From contig JAADVB010000042.1 in assembly GCA_023334545.1 (NCBI GenBank), positions 1 through 64,000 on the forward strand: 64,000 bases of DNA, in the 5' to 3' direction. Position numbers and translations under genes: made by a program. Position 1 is the stretch's first letter. Each line of letters starts with the position of its first letter. The stretch is from Salisapilia sapeloensis. Lineage: Eukaryota > Oomycota > Peronosporomycetes > Peronosporales > Salisapiliaceae. The notes below the pieces were generated by a model. That model did not search any database. It saw only the letters and a list, made by a program, of their open reading frames with translations, and had not been told where the DNA came from. Of this stretch, positions 32,925-45,801 are shown piece after piece.

Positions 32925-35900
32925 ATGGCGAGACCACAGCGACGCACCGCGAGATCCAGTCGGCAGCAACCGATGCCGTCTCCATCTGCAGAAGAAAATG
33001 ATTCGAATGACGGTCCGAGTGACACGGAAAGCGAGTCTGAGACCGTCGGTGTAGACGCTCCAGATACCGAAACCAATGCGCAGTACTTGTCCGGCAAGTA
33101 TATCAGTAAAGCTGGGAATAGTACACAGCTAGTGAAGCGTCTACAGGACGTTCGTGGCGCTTTGCAGCGTCAAGCAGCGTCTACTTCAGCGTCCTTTACA
33201 TCCGTCCTGAAGGAACTATTGGCTCCTGCTATCTGCAACAACAAGAACAAGGTCGTACAGGCATTAGCAGCTTGTTGTATTAGTGAAATGATGCGTATTA
33301 CATCTCCTGCTTCTCCCTTCGCCACTTCAGATGAGCTGGAGGAGTCGTTCCAAGTACTTTGCGAAGTCTTTAGCTCCATCTCTGATGCTTCTACTAGTAA
33401 AAAGAAAGATCCTCGCTCCAAAGAATATGCAGTCGAAGCGTTGGAGCAATGTAGTGCATCCAAAGGGTATCTTCTTATCCTCCAAGTGGACGATTCGGAC
33501 GATAATGACGTTCCGATGCTCACGCAATTCTTCCAAAGTCTGCTGGAAGGTGTAGATGACTCTTCTCAAGAGCATCTAGTCGTCTCGATTCTCTCTCAGT
33601 GTCTTGAAAAGATGGAGAAACCAGATCAGAGTCTCCTAGACGCACTCCTTCAGCCTCTTGCACAAGACGACGCCAAGGACAGCACATCTTACGCCGTCGT
33701 CAGCCAAGTCATCAAGTCCTGTAGCCACGTCCTGCAGTACCACATCCCAGACTACTTGAACCGGATGCTTCCAGGTCACGCGTCTAATCTTCTCGTGGAC
33801 AAACCATCTGCATTACAAGACCATGTCTACGCTCTCATCCTTTCTCTGCAGCAAGTGGACCCGTTGCAAGTCACACGTGTCCTCCCATCCGTCTTTCATC
33901 AGCTACAGATTGACAATTTGAAGATCCGGAGTGATGCTGTTGCTTTCTTAGGGAAATTCTTTGCGCTAGACTGTGTCGATACGTCTAGTGCATACAAACA
34001 AGATCTGCATGCGTTCATGGAAAGATTTAGAGACGTCAGTAAAGATATTCGTAAGCAAATGATTGAAATTGGAGCACAGTTATGGCAATCGAAACCGGAT
34101 GTCGCGAACGTCGTCGAGAGTCAGATCATGGAACGTCTGTCCGATCGAGATTGGGACGTACGACGTCTCGCTGTGACGGAAGTATGTGACGTCGCTGTCG
34201 CGGATCTATCGCTCGTCTCGGCCAAGTGTCTCGAAGAAGTCGGCGAGCGTATGCGTGATAAGAAAGTTGTTACGCGAAAGGAGACGATGACAGGATTGAG
34301 TCAATGCTTTCGTGTCCACATCACCAACTACATTGAGGAAGACACAGATCTATCAGATATGAACAAGAGCGTACCGAGGGACCACGCAGAGAAACTGGCG
34401 TGGGTCCCATCCTACGTCCTACAGTGCTTTTCATATGATAACCAGGAGCTACAGCTACGAGTTGTCCAGCTACTAGATGACATTCTCCTACCTAAAGCAT
34501 TTGCTGATACTCGACGAGCAAAGATACTTGTCTACATGTTCATGCAGCTAGAAGACAAGGCGCAGGAAGGACTGAGACGCGTGCTGCATCAGCGAAGTAA
34601 GAGTTTCTCGGCTATTCGATCCTTCTGTCTCGCAAGACAGATTAAAGATGAAGACCAGACGCGAGTACTTAGCAAAGCTGTCAGTAGTCTCCACAGCGTC
34701 CTCAGCGTCGTCTTGAAAGAGACGCCGGATCTCTCGTCCCTCGTGACACAGTTGGCAAAGCACAAAGATAAAGCAGTATTCAAGCATCTGGACAGCGTCG
34801 TCGATGCGTCGCACACATCTCAAGAGCTGCGCAAGGCTCGCGATGACCTTATCACGGCCGTAGGATCCAAGTCAGCTCTCGGACAGCTCTTACGAGACGT
34901 CTGTCGTCAAACAAGTACGTTGACACTGACTCAGCAAGGCCTTGAAGTCCTCTTGGAGCATCTCGAGACGTCTCAAGTGGCTAGTGGGAAGATGAACGTG
35001 GCTATTGGTAAGTTGATCGAGATGCATGTCAAGTACATTCCTCAGCTGCTTTCTCCTTTCGTATCGGAGCAATTCCCAAAGCTCGTGACGTGTGGCATGA
35101 ACGGACAAGGGCTGTCTGTCTCGGATTCGGACGACAGTGAAGAGGAAAGTGGGCAAGATCGACGCGTCATTCGTTCTCTCCTACGTGCTTTATCTGAGTT
35201 TGCAGCCTTCTACCGGAAGCTGCCAGCTAATGAAGAACTGGAGCTATCGGCATCCTTGTCGAGTGCCTTGAGACACTGCGTTCTTGGTCAGCATCATGTC
35301 AGTTCTAGTCGTAAACTAGCGCATGCCAAGGACGAACAAGTGGTGAAACTCGCTGCAAAGACGTTTGCGAACTTGGCGACGCGTGAGGAAGTGGATCGGA
35401 TGGCGCATGACCTCACAGCGCCTTCGAGGTTGAAAAGCGGAGACGCTACGACTGTGCAAACGGCGCTTTTGGCGCTTCGGATTATGGCAAAGCATGGCGC
35501 TGCTAGTGCACTGGCATCTACGAGTATCTTGGAGAACGTGTGGCAGACACTCTATCATGGCATCATCCTGTCTGCCTCAGAAGAGAGTGAAGAAGATGCC
35601 AAGAGACGGTGTCTGGCACTCCAAGCAGCAACGAATCTCCTGCTGTATGCTGCGCCAGACGACGATGAGAGAGGAAAAGAGCTTGTGCGTGTCCTCTTTG
35701 ACGCTTTACAGTCGGAGAGAAAATGGTATAAGAAGAAGCAGTGGAGGACAGAGGTACGTGCGGCGGCAGGAAGTAGTGCTTTAAAGGTAGCTCGTAACTC
35801 TCACTTGGAGCGACATGTGTCTGTCGAGCTATGGCACTTGCTTGCGTCCTTGGTCCAGGATGATAGTGTCATCGTGCGACGGCAGATGGCCAAGACACTG

Positions 35901-36827
35901 AAAGGCAGTGTCTTGCGTCCGAGTCTTTCCCACAAGTACGTTTCGTTACTGGTTTTATCTGCTTGTGAGAAGGAAGAGGACATCCAGCGAACGTTTATCG
36001 AAGCGTTGGAGCTAGCAGTCGACAAGCTGCGGCATTTGAACAAAGAGTACGTTGCCAGTGGTCGCTCTGCTGGTCTCACATCTGCCCTCACGCCAGAGTT
36101 TGCTCTCCCATACGTCCTTCACTTGTTATCCCACTCGTCTTCTTTCCCAACATCTATCCTCCAGTCGTATGACGCCTACGAAGAGGAGATGCTACAAGAA
36201 GATGAGTGGAAGAGTGTTCTCGTCTACCTTCGTTTCTACTTTCAACACATTCGATGCAACGGAGAGAACGTTCCTCTTCTCCTTCAGATCCTTCAGAAGC
36301 TGAAAAAGTATCGAGACGCAGTTGATGACGATCGGAAGAGACTCTTGCTCTTGATCGGATCCGCGGAGACGATGCTCCGAAAGAGCGTCAAGCCAACACA
36401 AGCCTTGACGCCGTTCCCTGGGAAAGTCTACTTGCCCTCGAGCCTCTTCACGCTCGTGGACGAGTCTCCGGAGAAACCCAAGGCGAAGCAGGTGACGCCG
36501 AGCAAACCGACGACGCAGCAGACGCTCATGAAGTCTTCCTTGTCTCCGATCCAGAGGACTGAGCCTGGTGGAAGCAATGACTTTATGCTCAAGCCAACGC
36601 CTCCAGTGTTCAAGAAGAAGACAAACTCCGTCACGAAGTCGAGTGCTTCAAGTACCTCTTCGAAACGCAAGCGAGAGAGCAAGGCCAAGCCGAGTAAGAA
36701 GCAAAAGAAGGACGAACCGGTGGTACGTACTTTTGTTAGGATACGAAGATAGTATTGGATTCTTATATGGATGTAGGCTGAACGTCGGTTGACGAGTCGA
36801 CAGCGAAAGCTTCTGGAGAAAGATTAA
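32925..36827 (+). CDS. PDS5: Sister-chromatid cohesion protein PDS5
   Basis: Exons 32925-36722 and 36777-36827 give 1282 residues. PDS5 is a HEAT-repeat regulator bound to the cohesin ring that controls its loading, release and acetylation. The N-terminal block LLAPAICNNKNKVVQALAAC continues to ISEMMRITSPASPF and matches the family signature in which cells keep an 'ACCIADxxRIxAPxAPY' motif. HEAT-like helices run through most of the protein, including SDRDWDVRRLAVTEVCDVAV. Acidic linkers lie at residues ~25-45 and ~730. The C-terminal ~100 residues are Lys/Ser-rich and disordered with nuclear-localisation clusters (KRKRESKAKPSKKQKK). The 54-bp intron replaces a short read-through with a 16-residue basic end (AERRLTSRQRKLLEKD). 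PDS5 and the bZIP gene are convergent, 58 bp apart. Confidence 0.9.
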
Positions 36828-36885
36828 GTAGTCGTGTATTCACGTCATTCAAAACTATTTTTCACTTTGTTTGTACGGCTTCATG

Positions 36886-37593
36886 TTAGTCGGAAAGAAG
36901 GAATTGAACAGATAGGCGAGGGTCACTTGTCTTGGACTCCTCCGCTTGCGTCTCAAGACCAAGTTGGGCGTCGTCCACGATTCGAGAGACCGTCGTGAGT
37001 GATCCGAGTGCTTCTTGCATTGCAGATATCATGCCTGTTTCCATAAAGATGCTGGACACTAATCCATTCTTTTGCACAACGAACGTACAGTTGCCTTCGA
37101 CCGTCCTCTGCTCCTCGTTCCCTTGCTCCAGATCGAGAGACACGTACGCTACGGTATCTACGATCACGATTAATAGGTCCTCCAAGACGTACGTCTTGTA
37201 TGTCTTTGGCTCCAATTGGAACGATCGGAAGGCGTTGACTTCATCGAGCCAAGTACCGAAGGCTCCATCCATATCGTTAAATCCGTCAGGAGTCATGATC
37301 GAATGCAAGAAGTTCTCTTGTTCAGTACGATGTGCATCGGAATAACCATGCTGGAAGACACGAAAATACTCGGCGACAGTTTGCAAAGCATTGTCACGCC
37401 AGACTCGCTCGTAGTGTGTCTGGAGCTCTGAGACGGTGGATTGCAAGGACTCGACTTCGGCTTCAAGCGTCATCAACTTTTGTTTGCGTTTCTCTCGATG
37501 TCGACGCTGATGTTCCCGGTCTTGCAGCCGCTTCCGAGAAATTCGCTCCTTATCTTGCATCGCTCGAAGAGATTCTTCTCCGTTTGGATCCAT
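36886..37593 (-). CDS. bZIP transcription factor with non-canonical basic region
   Basis: A 235-residue single-exon protein starting at an ATG with G at -3 and G at +4. The frame is open for 20 more codons upstream, but only from a TTG. Basic region plus zipper: DREHQRRHREKRKQKLMT, then leucines spaced by seven (LEAEVES-L-QSTVSE-L). Counting back from the zipper by the usual bZIP spacing (N-x7-R-x9-L) puts Asp where nearly all bZIPs have Asn. The C-terminal ~150 residues form a folded-looking domain of unknown function, typical in my recollection of oomycete bZIPs. The role is presumably DNA-binding transcription control; the target is unknown. Confidence 0.87.
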   Translation of the reverse strand: MDPNGEESLRAMQDKERISRKRLQDREHQRRHREKRKQKLMTLEAEVESLQSTVSELQTHYERVWRDNALQTVAEYFRVFQHGYSDAHRTEQENFLHSIMTPDGFNDMDGAFGTWLDEVNAFRSFQLEPKTYKTYVLEDLLIVIVDTVAYVSLDLEQGNEEQRTVEGNCTFVVQKNGLVSSIFMETGMISAMQEALGSLTTVSRIVDDAQLGLETQAEESKTSDPRLSVQFLLSD

Positions 37594-38792
37594 TTCGAAG
37601 ATGACAAAGGTGAAATCACACTGTGCGTTTGCTCGTCTGGTTATTCCAAGCAATCAGAAGTATGAATGGTGTGTTATGGCAAGCGTTGCCAGACGAGCCT
37701 GGTCGTGGCGCGAGTGATGCGCTTCGACGGAGACAGTACCAGCTTCCTTTAAATTGAGATATAGAATCGTTGCAAAGAAGAGCTTGGGATTGTCCCTGAC
37801 GAAGTGAGCCATATCTTGCGATATGGCTCATGTCTACTCCTTAAACTGTCTTAACGTTTCTAGAGACTACATTGCAAATCTCGGACCCCATCTAGATGTG
37901 CAGACCGGATAGATACTAGAAACCGTGTAGATGCACATAGCAGTTGACAGGATGCAATGCCGTATTATTCGTTCGATCGTTGTACTCTCTCGCAATCCGC
38001 GCCTGAAAAGAATGCTTTTGCTGCGTGTCTATAGAGTAAATCGGCCGCTACGCAATCGTAGGAGGACGTTGTTCATAAGAATTATTGGTTGATACGAAAC
38101 AATCTAGATACGAGGAGGTCGGATGGACGCACGATATACCATATGCAAGTAGGACCGTCGGTAGAGAAATGGACCGTCACTTTGGTTGGTCACGGCGTTT
38201 AACGATGGGCTCGATTGCATAAAGACGCTACATGACCGTCGAGGTCTACACACCGCATCGATATGTCCGGTCGAATGTCTCGATACTAAGTCTTTGAAAT
38301 TCCCCATGGATATACTTAATTAATTTGTTTACGCTTTAAATTACTGCTGCTGTGTATTCGTATCTGCATCTAGAATACGTATTAAATCTCGCTGGTAGAT
38401 TGCACCTAGAGCAGTGTTGTAGAGTACGTCAAGCGCTACAGAAGGCAGCGACGAGAAGATGGGTATATTAACCCACGAGATTCTGCACGAAGTCAAGTAC
38501 GAACGTTGGTAAAGAAATGAGATGTCAAATTTCGGACACTTCGTTTAACGAGGTGATTTCTACGCAGCAAACTCTACCGTTTAACGAAACATTTTCTGTA
38601 CGACAGAGACGATTGGTGCCTGCCGCTTCCCATGTGCCATGTCGATGTAACTCGTCGGACCGATGCATGCCAAGTCACATAATCCTGCAAGTCTTGATGG
38701 ATATGTAACATCGATACAAAGTATCCATGAATACCACTGCCTGCTTGAAACGATCGACTTTCTGCTTTGTCTATTTCTATCCTCCTGCAAAT
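37594..38792. other. Intergenic region upstream of bZIP and DRC2 genes
   Basis: About 1.2 kb containing the divergent 5' flanks of the bZIP gene (-) and DRC2 (+). DRC2 may start at an upstream in-frame ATG at 38727. No other gene, RNA or repeat was recognised. Confidence 0.45.
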
Positions 38793-40503
38793 ATGCCACG
38801 ATCTCCTCGTCGGCGCGTGGCGTCTGGAGCAGTGCTCCATCTTGCTATCAAACTTGTGGGTGGAGCTCAGCTCGGGAAGGCTGTGAAAGGCAAAAGTAAG
38901 GATAAAGGTAAAGGCAAAAATGGTGGACATGAAGCCACGGAAGAAGAGAGGAAGTTGCAAGAGTCGATTCGACGACTTGAAATGAATGACTATTTGAAAA
39001 AGCTGACGTTGACCAAAAAGGCTATGCTTCAAGATTTCCTGGCAAAGGAAGCTCAAGTATCTCGGACGAACCAATTGAAGATCCAGAACCACTGGCGGAA
39101 AATTTTGAGGCTAGTCAAAGTCGAAGCTCTTCGCAAAGAAGTAGAAGTTCGAGCTCAGAACCATGAGCGCGACGTCGATCGTCGCGATGCCATCATTCAA
39201 ATGTTCGATCGGGACCTGGATGAAGCGGAAGAGCAGCTTCAAACAGCGTTGCGCAGCCACCTTCTTAACATCGATGATTTGATCGACATCCAGGATGACC
39301 GTCTGCTTTCGCTTGAGAAAGAGTTCGAGACAGATCTCAGACGCCTTGAGCGCGAGTTCGATGCGGAAAGAGAGCGAGTGATGGCTCAACACAGTCTCGA
39401 ACAAGGCGAGCTACAACGTATCATGAGCGCGGTGCAGCAGCAGGACAAAGACCGAGAGAATGAAGCTCGGCAAGAACACGAGCAACTGCGTGAAGAGATT
39501 CGAAACAAGAACTTGGAGGATATTAATGTCCTTCGTATCACGCTCGATGGCAGCATTGAAGAGCTAGAACAGCACTTTGAAGCAGCGCATCTAAACTACC
39601 TCCAAAACACCGACCAACGTACGCAAGACTTCAAGTATTTGACAGCAAAAGATCTGGATCTATCTCGTGACATTGAGCTGAAACTTCGAAAGATTGACCG
39701 ATTGCAGTCGAGTCTGGTCCATTGGCGGTCCAAGATAGCTCAAAACACAAAAGAGAATGCGGAGCGCAATCGGCAGCTGGAAGAGGAGAAAGCAGCGTTG
39801 TCAGTCCATTATCAGAAGCTAAAGTCCCGTATGAACAAAATGCGTGATGTCCAGCGACGACGGCTGACGGACTTGTCCAGTAACGCTCGTGAAGCTAAAA
39901 TAGGACTAGATGAACGGCTGGAGTTGATGGAACGTATCTTGCATCTTGGTGAGCTCGTGAGAAAGCTTGAAACCGAAAGAGAGAGGGTCCTGCCGTACTA
40001 TGTCTCGACACTTGAAGATGAGACTGCAGCAAATGAACTGACTGAGGCCGTCCGTCGTAATCTTCCAAAGGGTACTCTCTCTTGACAACTTTTCGTTCCA
40101 TCAACTGATTTTTAATTTAATAATATGCATAGAGTGGAATGATGAAAATGCAGGCACGGATGAATCGCTGGTCGGGTATCAGCCAAAGGCTGAGTTGAAT
40201 GGAATTGAAGTATCCGAATGGGAAAGTCTTGACTTGTTCTGGAAACGATTTAACAAGGTTCAACTGGATAATTTGGCCATTTCGCGGGAGAAAGAGAGAC
40301 TGGAGGCGGAGAATAGAGAGCTACAGACGATCTTACAACGGTACCTCGATGGCGTCACTGTGAACGATAGTGTCATCGATCATGCCAACCCGCTCTTTGT
40401 GGTCAATGGTAGACTACGAGTGCATAACCCGGATGCAGACAGCACAAAGACGGTGGTGGAAGGGAATCACATGGTCCAAACGAATCGTATCTCCAGAGGG
40501 TAG
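38793..40503 (+). CDS. DRC2: Dynein regulatory complex subunit 2 (CCDC65-like)
   Basis: Exons 38793-40071 and 40133-40503 give 549 residues. DRC2 (CCDC65, FAP250) is a coiled-coil subunit of the nexin-dynein regulatory complex that links outer doublets in motile 9+2 axonemes. The protein is almost wholly coiled coil. It matches the family in order: an N-terminal stretch with NHWRKILRLVKVEALRKEVE, the block DLDEAEEQLQTALRSHLLNI, NKNLEDINVLRITLD, and KLETERERVLPYYVS. The 61-bp intron restores EWNDENAG and then WKRFNKVQLDNLAISREKER, the family's C-terminal helix. A Lys/Gly-rich insert (KGKSKDKGKGKNGG) lies near the N-terminus. An in-frame ATG 22 codons upstream exists, but the chosen start MPRSPRRR looks more natural. 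Such a gene implies flagellated cells such as zoospores. Confidence 0.92.
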
Positions 40504-41231
40504 GACGGTGTCCAATGTGAAGCATATCTTCTTGGTCTCATCTCGACTTTTTCGACTATTTTGTGCCGAAGGAATACTCAACACTCTCATAGAGTATGTC
40601 GCAGTTGGTCACCTCATGCTGATATGGTTTCATTCTAATTTCTCCGAACACTGTTTCTCTTCTTGCGTGGCAGACTAAGCATCTATTTGGTGTCAAGATC
40701 GTGGTCCTATATCTTCAGAAAACTTCCTAGTAGTAAAAGTTCGTCATACTCGCAACAGTATCCACTTTCGTAATACGCATGTGGCATTATGTCAATAGAC
40801 ATGGTACCCTCACTTTGCTTTTGCCGTGTTCATGCCTTGGAAAATGTCAGCTCAACGACGTGTTCAAATAGCTTTCCTAATGTACACACAACTTTTTCAA
40901 AATCAACGTTACCACCACGCTGTCGTGGAATATCTTTGTCGCCCGCAGTCTTTTGTAAAGTTGCATAGACGTCCATGACTGTCTTCTACTGGACTCATGA
41001 GCATTTATGCAGTCATTGATCGCCCATCGCATTGATCATTCTTATCATCGCTCGTGCTCGTCATCGACGCTACGAACGAAAGATCGTCTATCGCACATAC
41101 GTAATCTCTCTTCTACAAGTCTACCACATCGCCACGATCTATCACATTACATCGAATTACAAATAGATCCAACCTGTCAGCTTCTTCAATCTCCAAAAAA
41201 TTGTATTTATTTTTATTCAAAAGCATGGGGA
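40504..41231. other. Intergenic region between convergent DRC2 and ABC transporter genes
   Basis: About 730 bp containing the two 3' flanks. Short open frames here have no coding character. Nothing further seen. Confidence 0.5.
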
Positions 41232-44200
41232 TTATTCTTGGACAATAGCAGCTAGTTCTCCAGCATCATCCTGCAAAAGCTCCGACGGCTCTCCGACTTC
41301 CACAAGCTGGCCGTTTCGTAGAACAACCACCTTGTCATAGTCTAGAATCGTCTCAATGCGATGGGCAATAGTCAAAACCGTTCGTCCAGCATACTCCTCC
41401 CGAATGACCTTTTGAATCATGTCGTCTACACCATATTATCAGTACCTCCACCAATAAAATAGAAGATGTACATGCTACCTGTGGATTGATCCATGGAAGA
41501 CGTAGCTTCGTCTAGACAGAGGATCTTACTACTCTTCACTAATGCTCTCGCGAGGCACAAAAGCTGCTTTTGTCCAGCACTGAAATTCGCTCCTCCTTCC
41601 ACAACCTGAGCTTCTAGCTTCCCTGGCAGTCGACTCACGACTTCATCTAGCTTGGCCTGTCGTAGCACATGCCATAGCCGAGCGTCACTCGCTTGATTCG
41701 TCGGGTCCAGGTTCATCCGCACAGTAGAAGCAAACAAGACCGGATGCTGCGGGATGATGGCGAGTTGCGAACGGAGATCGGACAGCTCCAGTTGGCCAAT
41801 GTCAGTTCCATCAATGAAGATCTGTCCTTGACTGCATCCGACGAGCCGGAAGAGCGTAAGCAGCAGCGAACTCTTCCCAGCTCCTGTTCGTCCACAGATA
41901 CCGACACGTTCTCCAGCTTCAATGGTAAAGCTCACACCTTTCAAGACACTTGGTAAGGAAGCGTCGTACTGAACATGCACATTTCTAAACTCAATCTGTC
42001 CTTGCTGGAGCCATCCAAGAGGAGATGTGATGGGATTCTTAGGAGTCAAGTAGCTTGGGAAGAAGATGGGCTCCGTCGGAACGATCGACTCTTTCGTAAA
42101 CGCGTCGATGCGTTCGACACTTGTCATCATGTTCTCCATATCGATATGATTACGAATGAGCCAATTGAGCATGCCAGTGATACGTTGCGAGTAGCTTAGC
42201 AAGAGACCAGCAAGAGAGCTCGAGACGACTGTGCGATGGCTAGTGAGGAAAGCAGCAACGACAAAGGTGATGGCAGCGCCCAAGAGCTCTAGTCGGACTC
42301 CCAGCCATCGATTAATGACGTTGAGAAGGAAAAAGGCACGCGTGTTCTCGTCAATGTTCTCGCGCTGCTGCTTCTCCGCTTTCTCCGTCGCGTGGAACGC
42401 TCGGAGAGTTGAGATGCCAGGGAGGCATTCCTTTAAGTGACCATAGATGGGAGATCGAGTGATGTTATCTAGACGCTGGAGCTCACGACAGGATTTACGG
42501 TAGAAATGCTGGAGAGTGAGGTAGATGGCAAATATAGGAATAAGGCAGGCGCCGACGATCGGAAGAGCGGACACTTGGAGAAGGAGCATGGCGACGAGAG
42601 ACAGCAGGACGATAGCAAAGGACTGCATCGCGTCGTTGAGTTTCTGATCGATGATTGTAATGTCGTTCCCGAATCGGTTCAAGACACGTCCGACAGGGGT
42701 CATATCAAAGAAGCGCATGGTGCCTCGGATCACATGGCGCAAGAGGTCAGCATGCATCGTGTTAGATGCACTGATACCAGCGTAGCGCCAGCAAACATTG
42801 CCACCAACGCCTAGGAGGATGGTGATAGCGCCCAAATAGGCATATACACTGATGTAGAAAGCAACACTCTTGCGCTTCCCAGCTTCTTCCTTGGAAGATT
42901 CCGTCCAGCTCGTGAGCCACAGGTCACTCGCGACTTGAGAGACTTGTTGGACAACCAAGACAGCGACAGTCGAGACTGCCATAAAAGTTCCACAAGCACT
43001 CGCGTAGGCTACATACAAGTGCCAATCCACTTCTCCCTCCACTCGATCCTCTTTTGCAGTCTGTTCTACTTCTAACACCTTGTCATCGTCTTCTTTCGAC
43101 GTGGATGACACGAGGCTCTGTTTCGAAGATAGTGAAGACGTGAGCATGTGGGAAAAGATGTTATCGTCTGCTTTGGACAACTGATCGTACGTGCCCATGT
43201 GAACAACTTGCATCTGACCCAACACGATGATCCAGTCGGCTTTCGACGCTATTTCCATGTCGTTCGTACTAATCACCCGGGTGTGACCTCGTAGTGACCC
43301 TGAGTTTTCATCCAGTACATCTCGGAAGAGTGAAGTCGTGACCTCTCGATCTAACGCAGACATACTGTCGTCCAGTACGTACATGGACCTATGCGCAGCA
43401 TACACTGCTCGTGCAATCGCCACACGTTGTTTCTGTCCACCACTTAGCGTGACGCCATTCTCCCCTACGAGTGTTCCTAATCCATACTCTAACGATGCAA
43501 TGTCTTCTTCCAACTGACAGCTCTTCACAACTCTTGCCAAACGGTCCGTGTCCAGTATCGAATTGAAGACGATATTATCCTGGATCGAGCCTCGAATCAA
43601 GTACGGCTCTTGTGCTACGTACGCAATGTTCGAGGTAGGCAAGTCGGTGATACCAGAGGTAGGAGATAGCTCTCCAATGATAGCAGATACGAGCGTCGAT
43701 TTCCCACTTCCAACAGGACCGACGATGGCAGTCAGCTGACCCTTCGGTATTTCGATGGACACGTTCTCGAGCTTTGGGACGGTGGTATCGTCACTGGACA
43801 CATGATCTGTCCAGGAAAACGTAGCGTCTTGAATCGAGTATGAGCTTTTAGACGAATTGTGTGGAAGAGCAGGCTGGTGTTCAGGTAGAAAAAGAAAGGA
43901 TTCAAGGCGCTTAACGGAAATGTCGGCTTGGAAGATCCAGTTAAAGACACGTGGAAGCATCGACAAGGGCATACGAAAGATACTGAACAAGGAGATACTG
44001 GTAAAGGCCTGTGCTGCCGTCAACGGTTCCGACGAGATGCTCGCGTACGTTCCGAACGCTGCGAGTGACACTAGAATCGGTCCAGCTTGTAACGACATTT
44101 CGGACAAGGCTTCCCACACGATCATGCGTTTGAGCCATTTGAGTTCGTCAAGACGAATCTCACCTACTTTGGATAGCAACGGCAGCTCCCATGCGTAGCA

Positions 44201-45361
44201 CTTGATCATACGAATGTTCGTCAGAATCTCATGTAGCCACTGCAGCCGCTTGTCTGTGCATTCGATAAGCAATTTCGAAAGTTTAGCGGCATGGGCAGAG
44301 CAGGCAGCTGCGAATGGGAGAAGGAGGACCATGACGGCTACTCCGACAAAGGCCGAGATGCCGAGATAATGGTACAAGAGGCAGAGACCGATAATGACTT
44401 GCAGTGGGGCAGCCCAGACGTAATGGACTAAAGATGCAGGTTACTATATGAGCGGATGGAAATGCGTAGTTATCATACTGAAGTAGAAGAGGTCAAGGAG
44501 CCGCTTGGCGTCGGTGGTCGCGAGGTTGATGATAGCACCCGAACCGACGTCATTCTTGGTCGTCGTGGATAGTCGAAGGCTTTTGGTGAAGACGAGCTGG
44601 ACGATAGCAGACCGAACTCGAATAGCTTCCCGGATCACGATGTGATGATGCTATATGTTCGTAGGTAAGAACGGGATCACAAGAAGATGGCTGTAGAAGT
44701 GGAAACCTGATGCAAGAGAAGTGTGCGAACGGCGGAGGAGAAGAAGAAGATGAGACTGAGGATGTATCCGTAGTAATTGGTGGCGCCATCCGAGGTCCTG
44801 TCAGCAGGCTGTTCGATATATCGGACAAGCTCTATTGCAAATCAGCCATAACGCGAGAAGGTTCAATGTCGAACTTTAGAAGACAACGTACCGTTAATAA
44901 GGATGGGACCAATAAAGCCAGTCAAGTCTCCGAGCAATTTGCACACGCCAGCAATGTACATATTCGCACCAAAGGCCTAGCAAGGGTTAGATGAGTCCAT
45001 TGCAAACTGTAGCAAAGTCTAGCTTACGTGGTGTAGAGCACGCCAGAGCGAGTGGCGGTCGGAAGAGGCATTGTTTAGTCGCGATAGGAGAGTGGCGTAA
45101 TTGTCACTCGTGCTATCTTTCGCCTGCACTGGGTACAGATGGGCTAATTCAAGCGGGATCTGGACGCCCTGTTGCAAGATGTCTTCGACCCAACTGTATT
45201 GCATGAGCTATCGGAGACCTCGTTTGAGCAAAGAGCATGGCATACCTGAAGATGAGTCGGGAGAAGCAATGCACGCGTTGCTCCGGGTGGGGGATTTCGA
45301 CGCCATCGCGTGGTGCGAGGAGACGTGTCGACTCGACACTGGCGTCAGTACTTGACTGCAT
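41232..45361 (-). CDS. ABCC (MRP)-type full ABC transporter, seven exons
   Basis: Exons 45361-45246, 45193-45028, 44976-44892, 44831-44707, 44650-44479, 44427-41479 and 41425-41232 join to 1268 residues (introns 51-60 bp). This is a full transporter, TMD1-NBD1-TMD2-NBD2, of the multidrug-resistance-protein family, which exports organic anions and conjugates. It lacks TMD0, so it is of the short (MRP4-like) form. It opens with the family's FSRLIFSWVEDIL-type motif and PLELAHLYPV. NBD1: Walker A GPVGSGKST near 457, signature LSGGQKQRVAIARA, and LDDSMSALD, in which the catalytic Glu position is Asp, as is usual in ABCC NBD1. NBD2: GRTGAGKSS near 1066, signature FSAGQKQLL, LDEATSSMD and switch His in IAHRIE. 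Each splice restores a recognisable family block. The substrate cannot be predicted. Confidence 0.93.
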
Positions 45362-45801
45362 GTAATTCGTACCTTTGGTGGTGCGACGATAGGAAGATAA
45401 TGCCAGGGAGCCCCCGCGCCTCGTGCCCCGTTGTATCGTTCTGTTGACAATTAGAGCGTTGGCGGCATCGGATTGGTCGAGACGATGGAAACGCAAAGAC
45501 TTTTCGTGTACACTAGTAAGTTGGATTTGTTGGTCGTAAAACGGAGATGCGCCGAGTGTGAGTACACGACGTTTCAGGAGTATAAAAAAATGGCGAAGAG
45601 GTGTGTTTCACTTCGTTTCAATTTTTCCAGCATAATCGTTGAAGGCTAAGTGCACACCCCCCTCTTGTGACAGATAGCCTTCGTCCTCGACCGTTTTTAT
45701 ACGATGCAAATGTCACGGCACGCCAGCAAAGCTTCGATATAGAATACTTTGGCCGGCGCAACTTCTATCCGAGCAGACCCCGTACCTAGCTACCATTGCC
45801 A

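Noticed and set aside
37594-37653. 20-codon N-terminal extension of the bZIP protein
   Set aside because: It would need a TTG start; the ATG at 37593 has a good context (G at -3, G at +4).
45149-45496. 115-residue minus-strand frame around the first ABC-transporter exon
   Set aside because: Only the part from 45361 to 45246 is coding. The upstream portion lacks an ATG and the downstream portion is intron or in the wrong frame.
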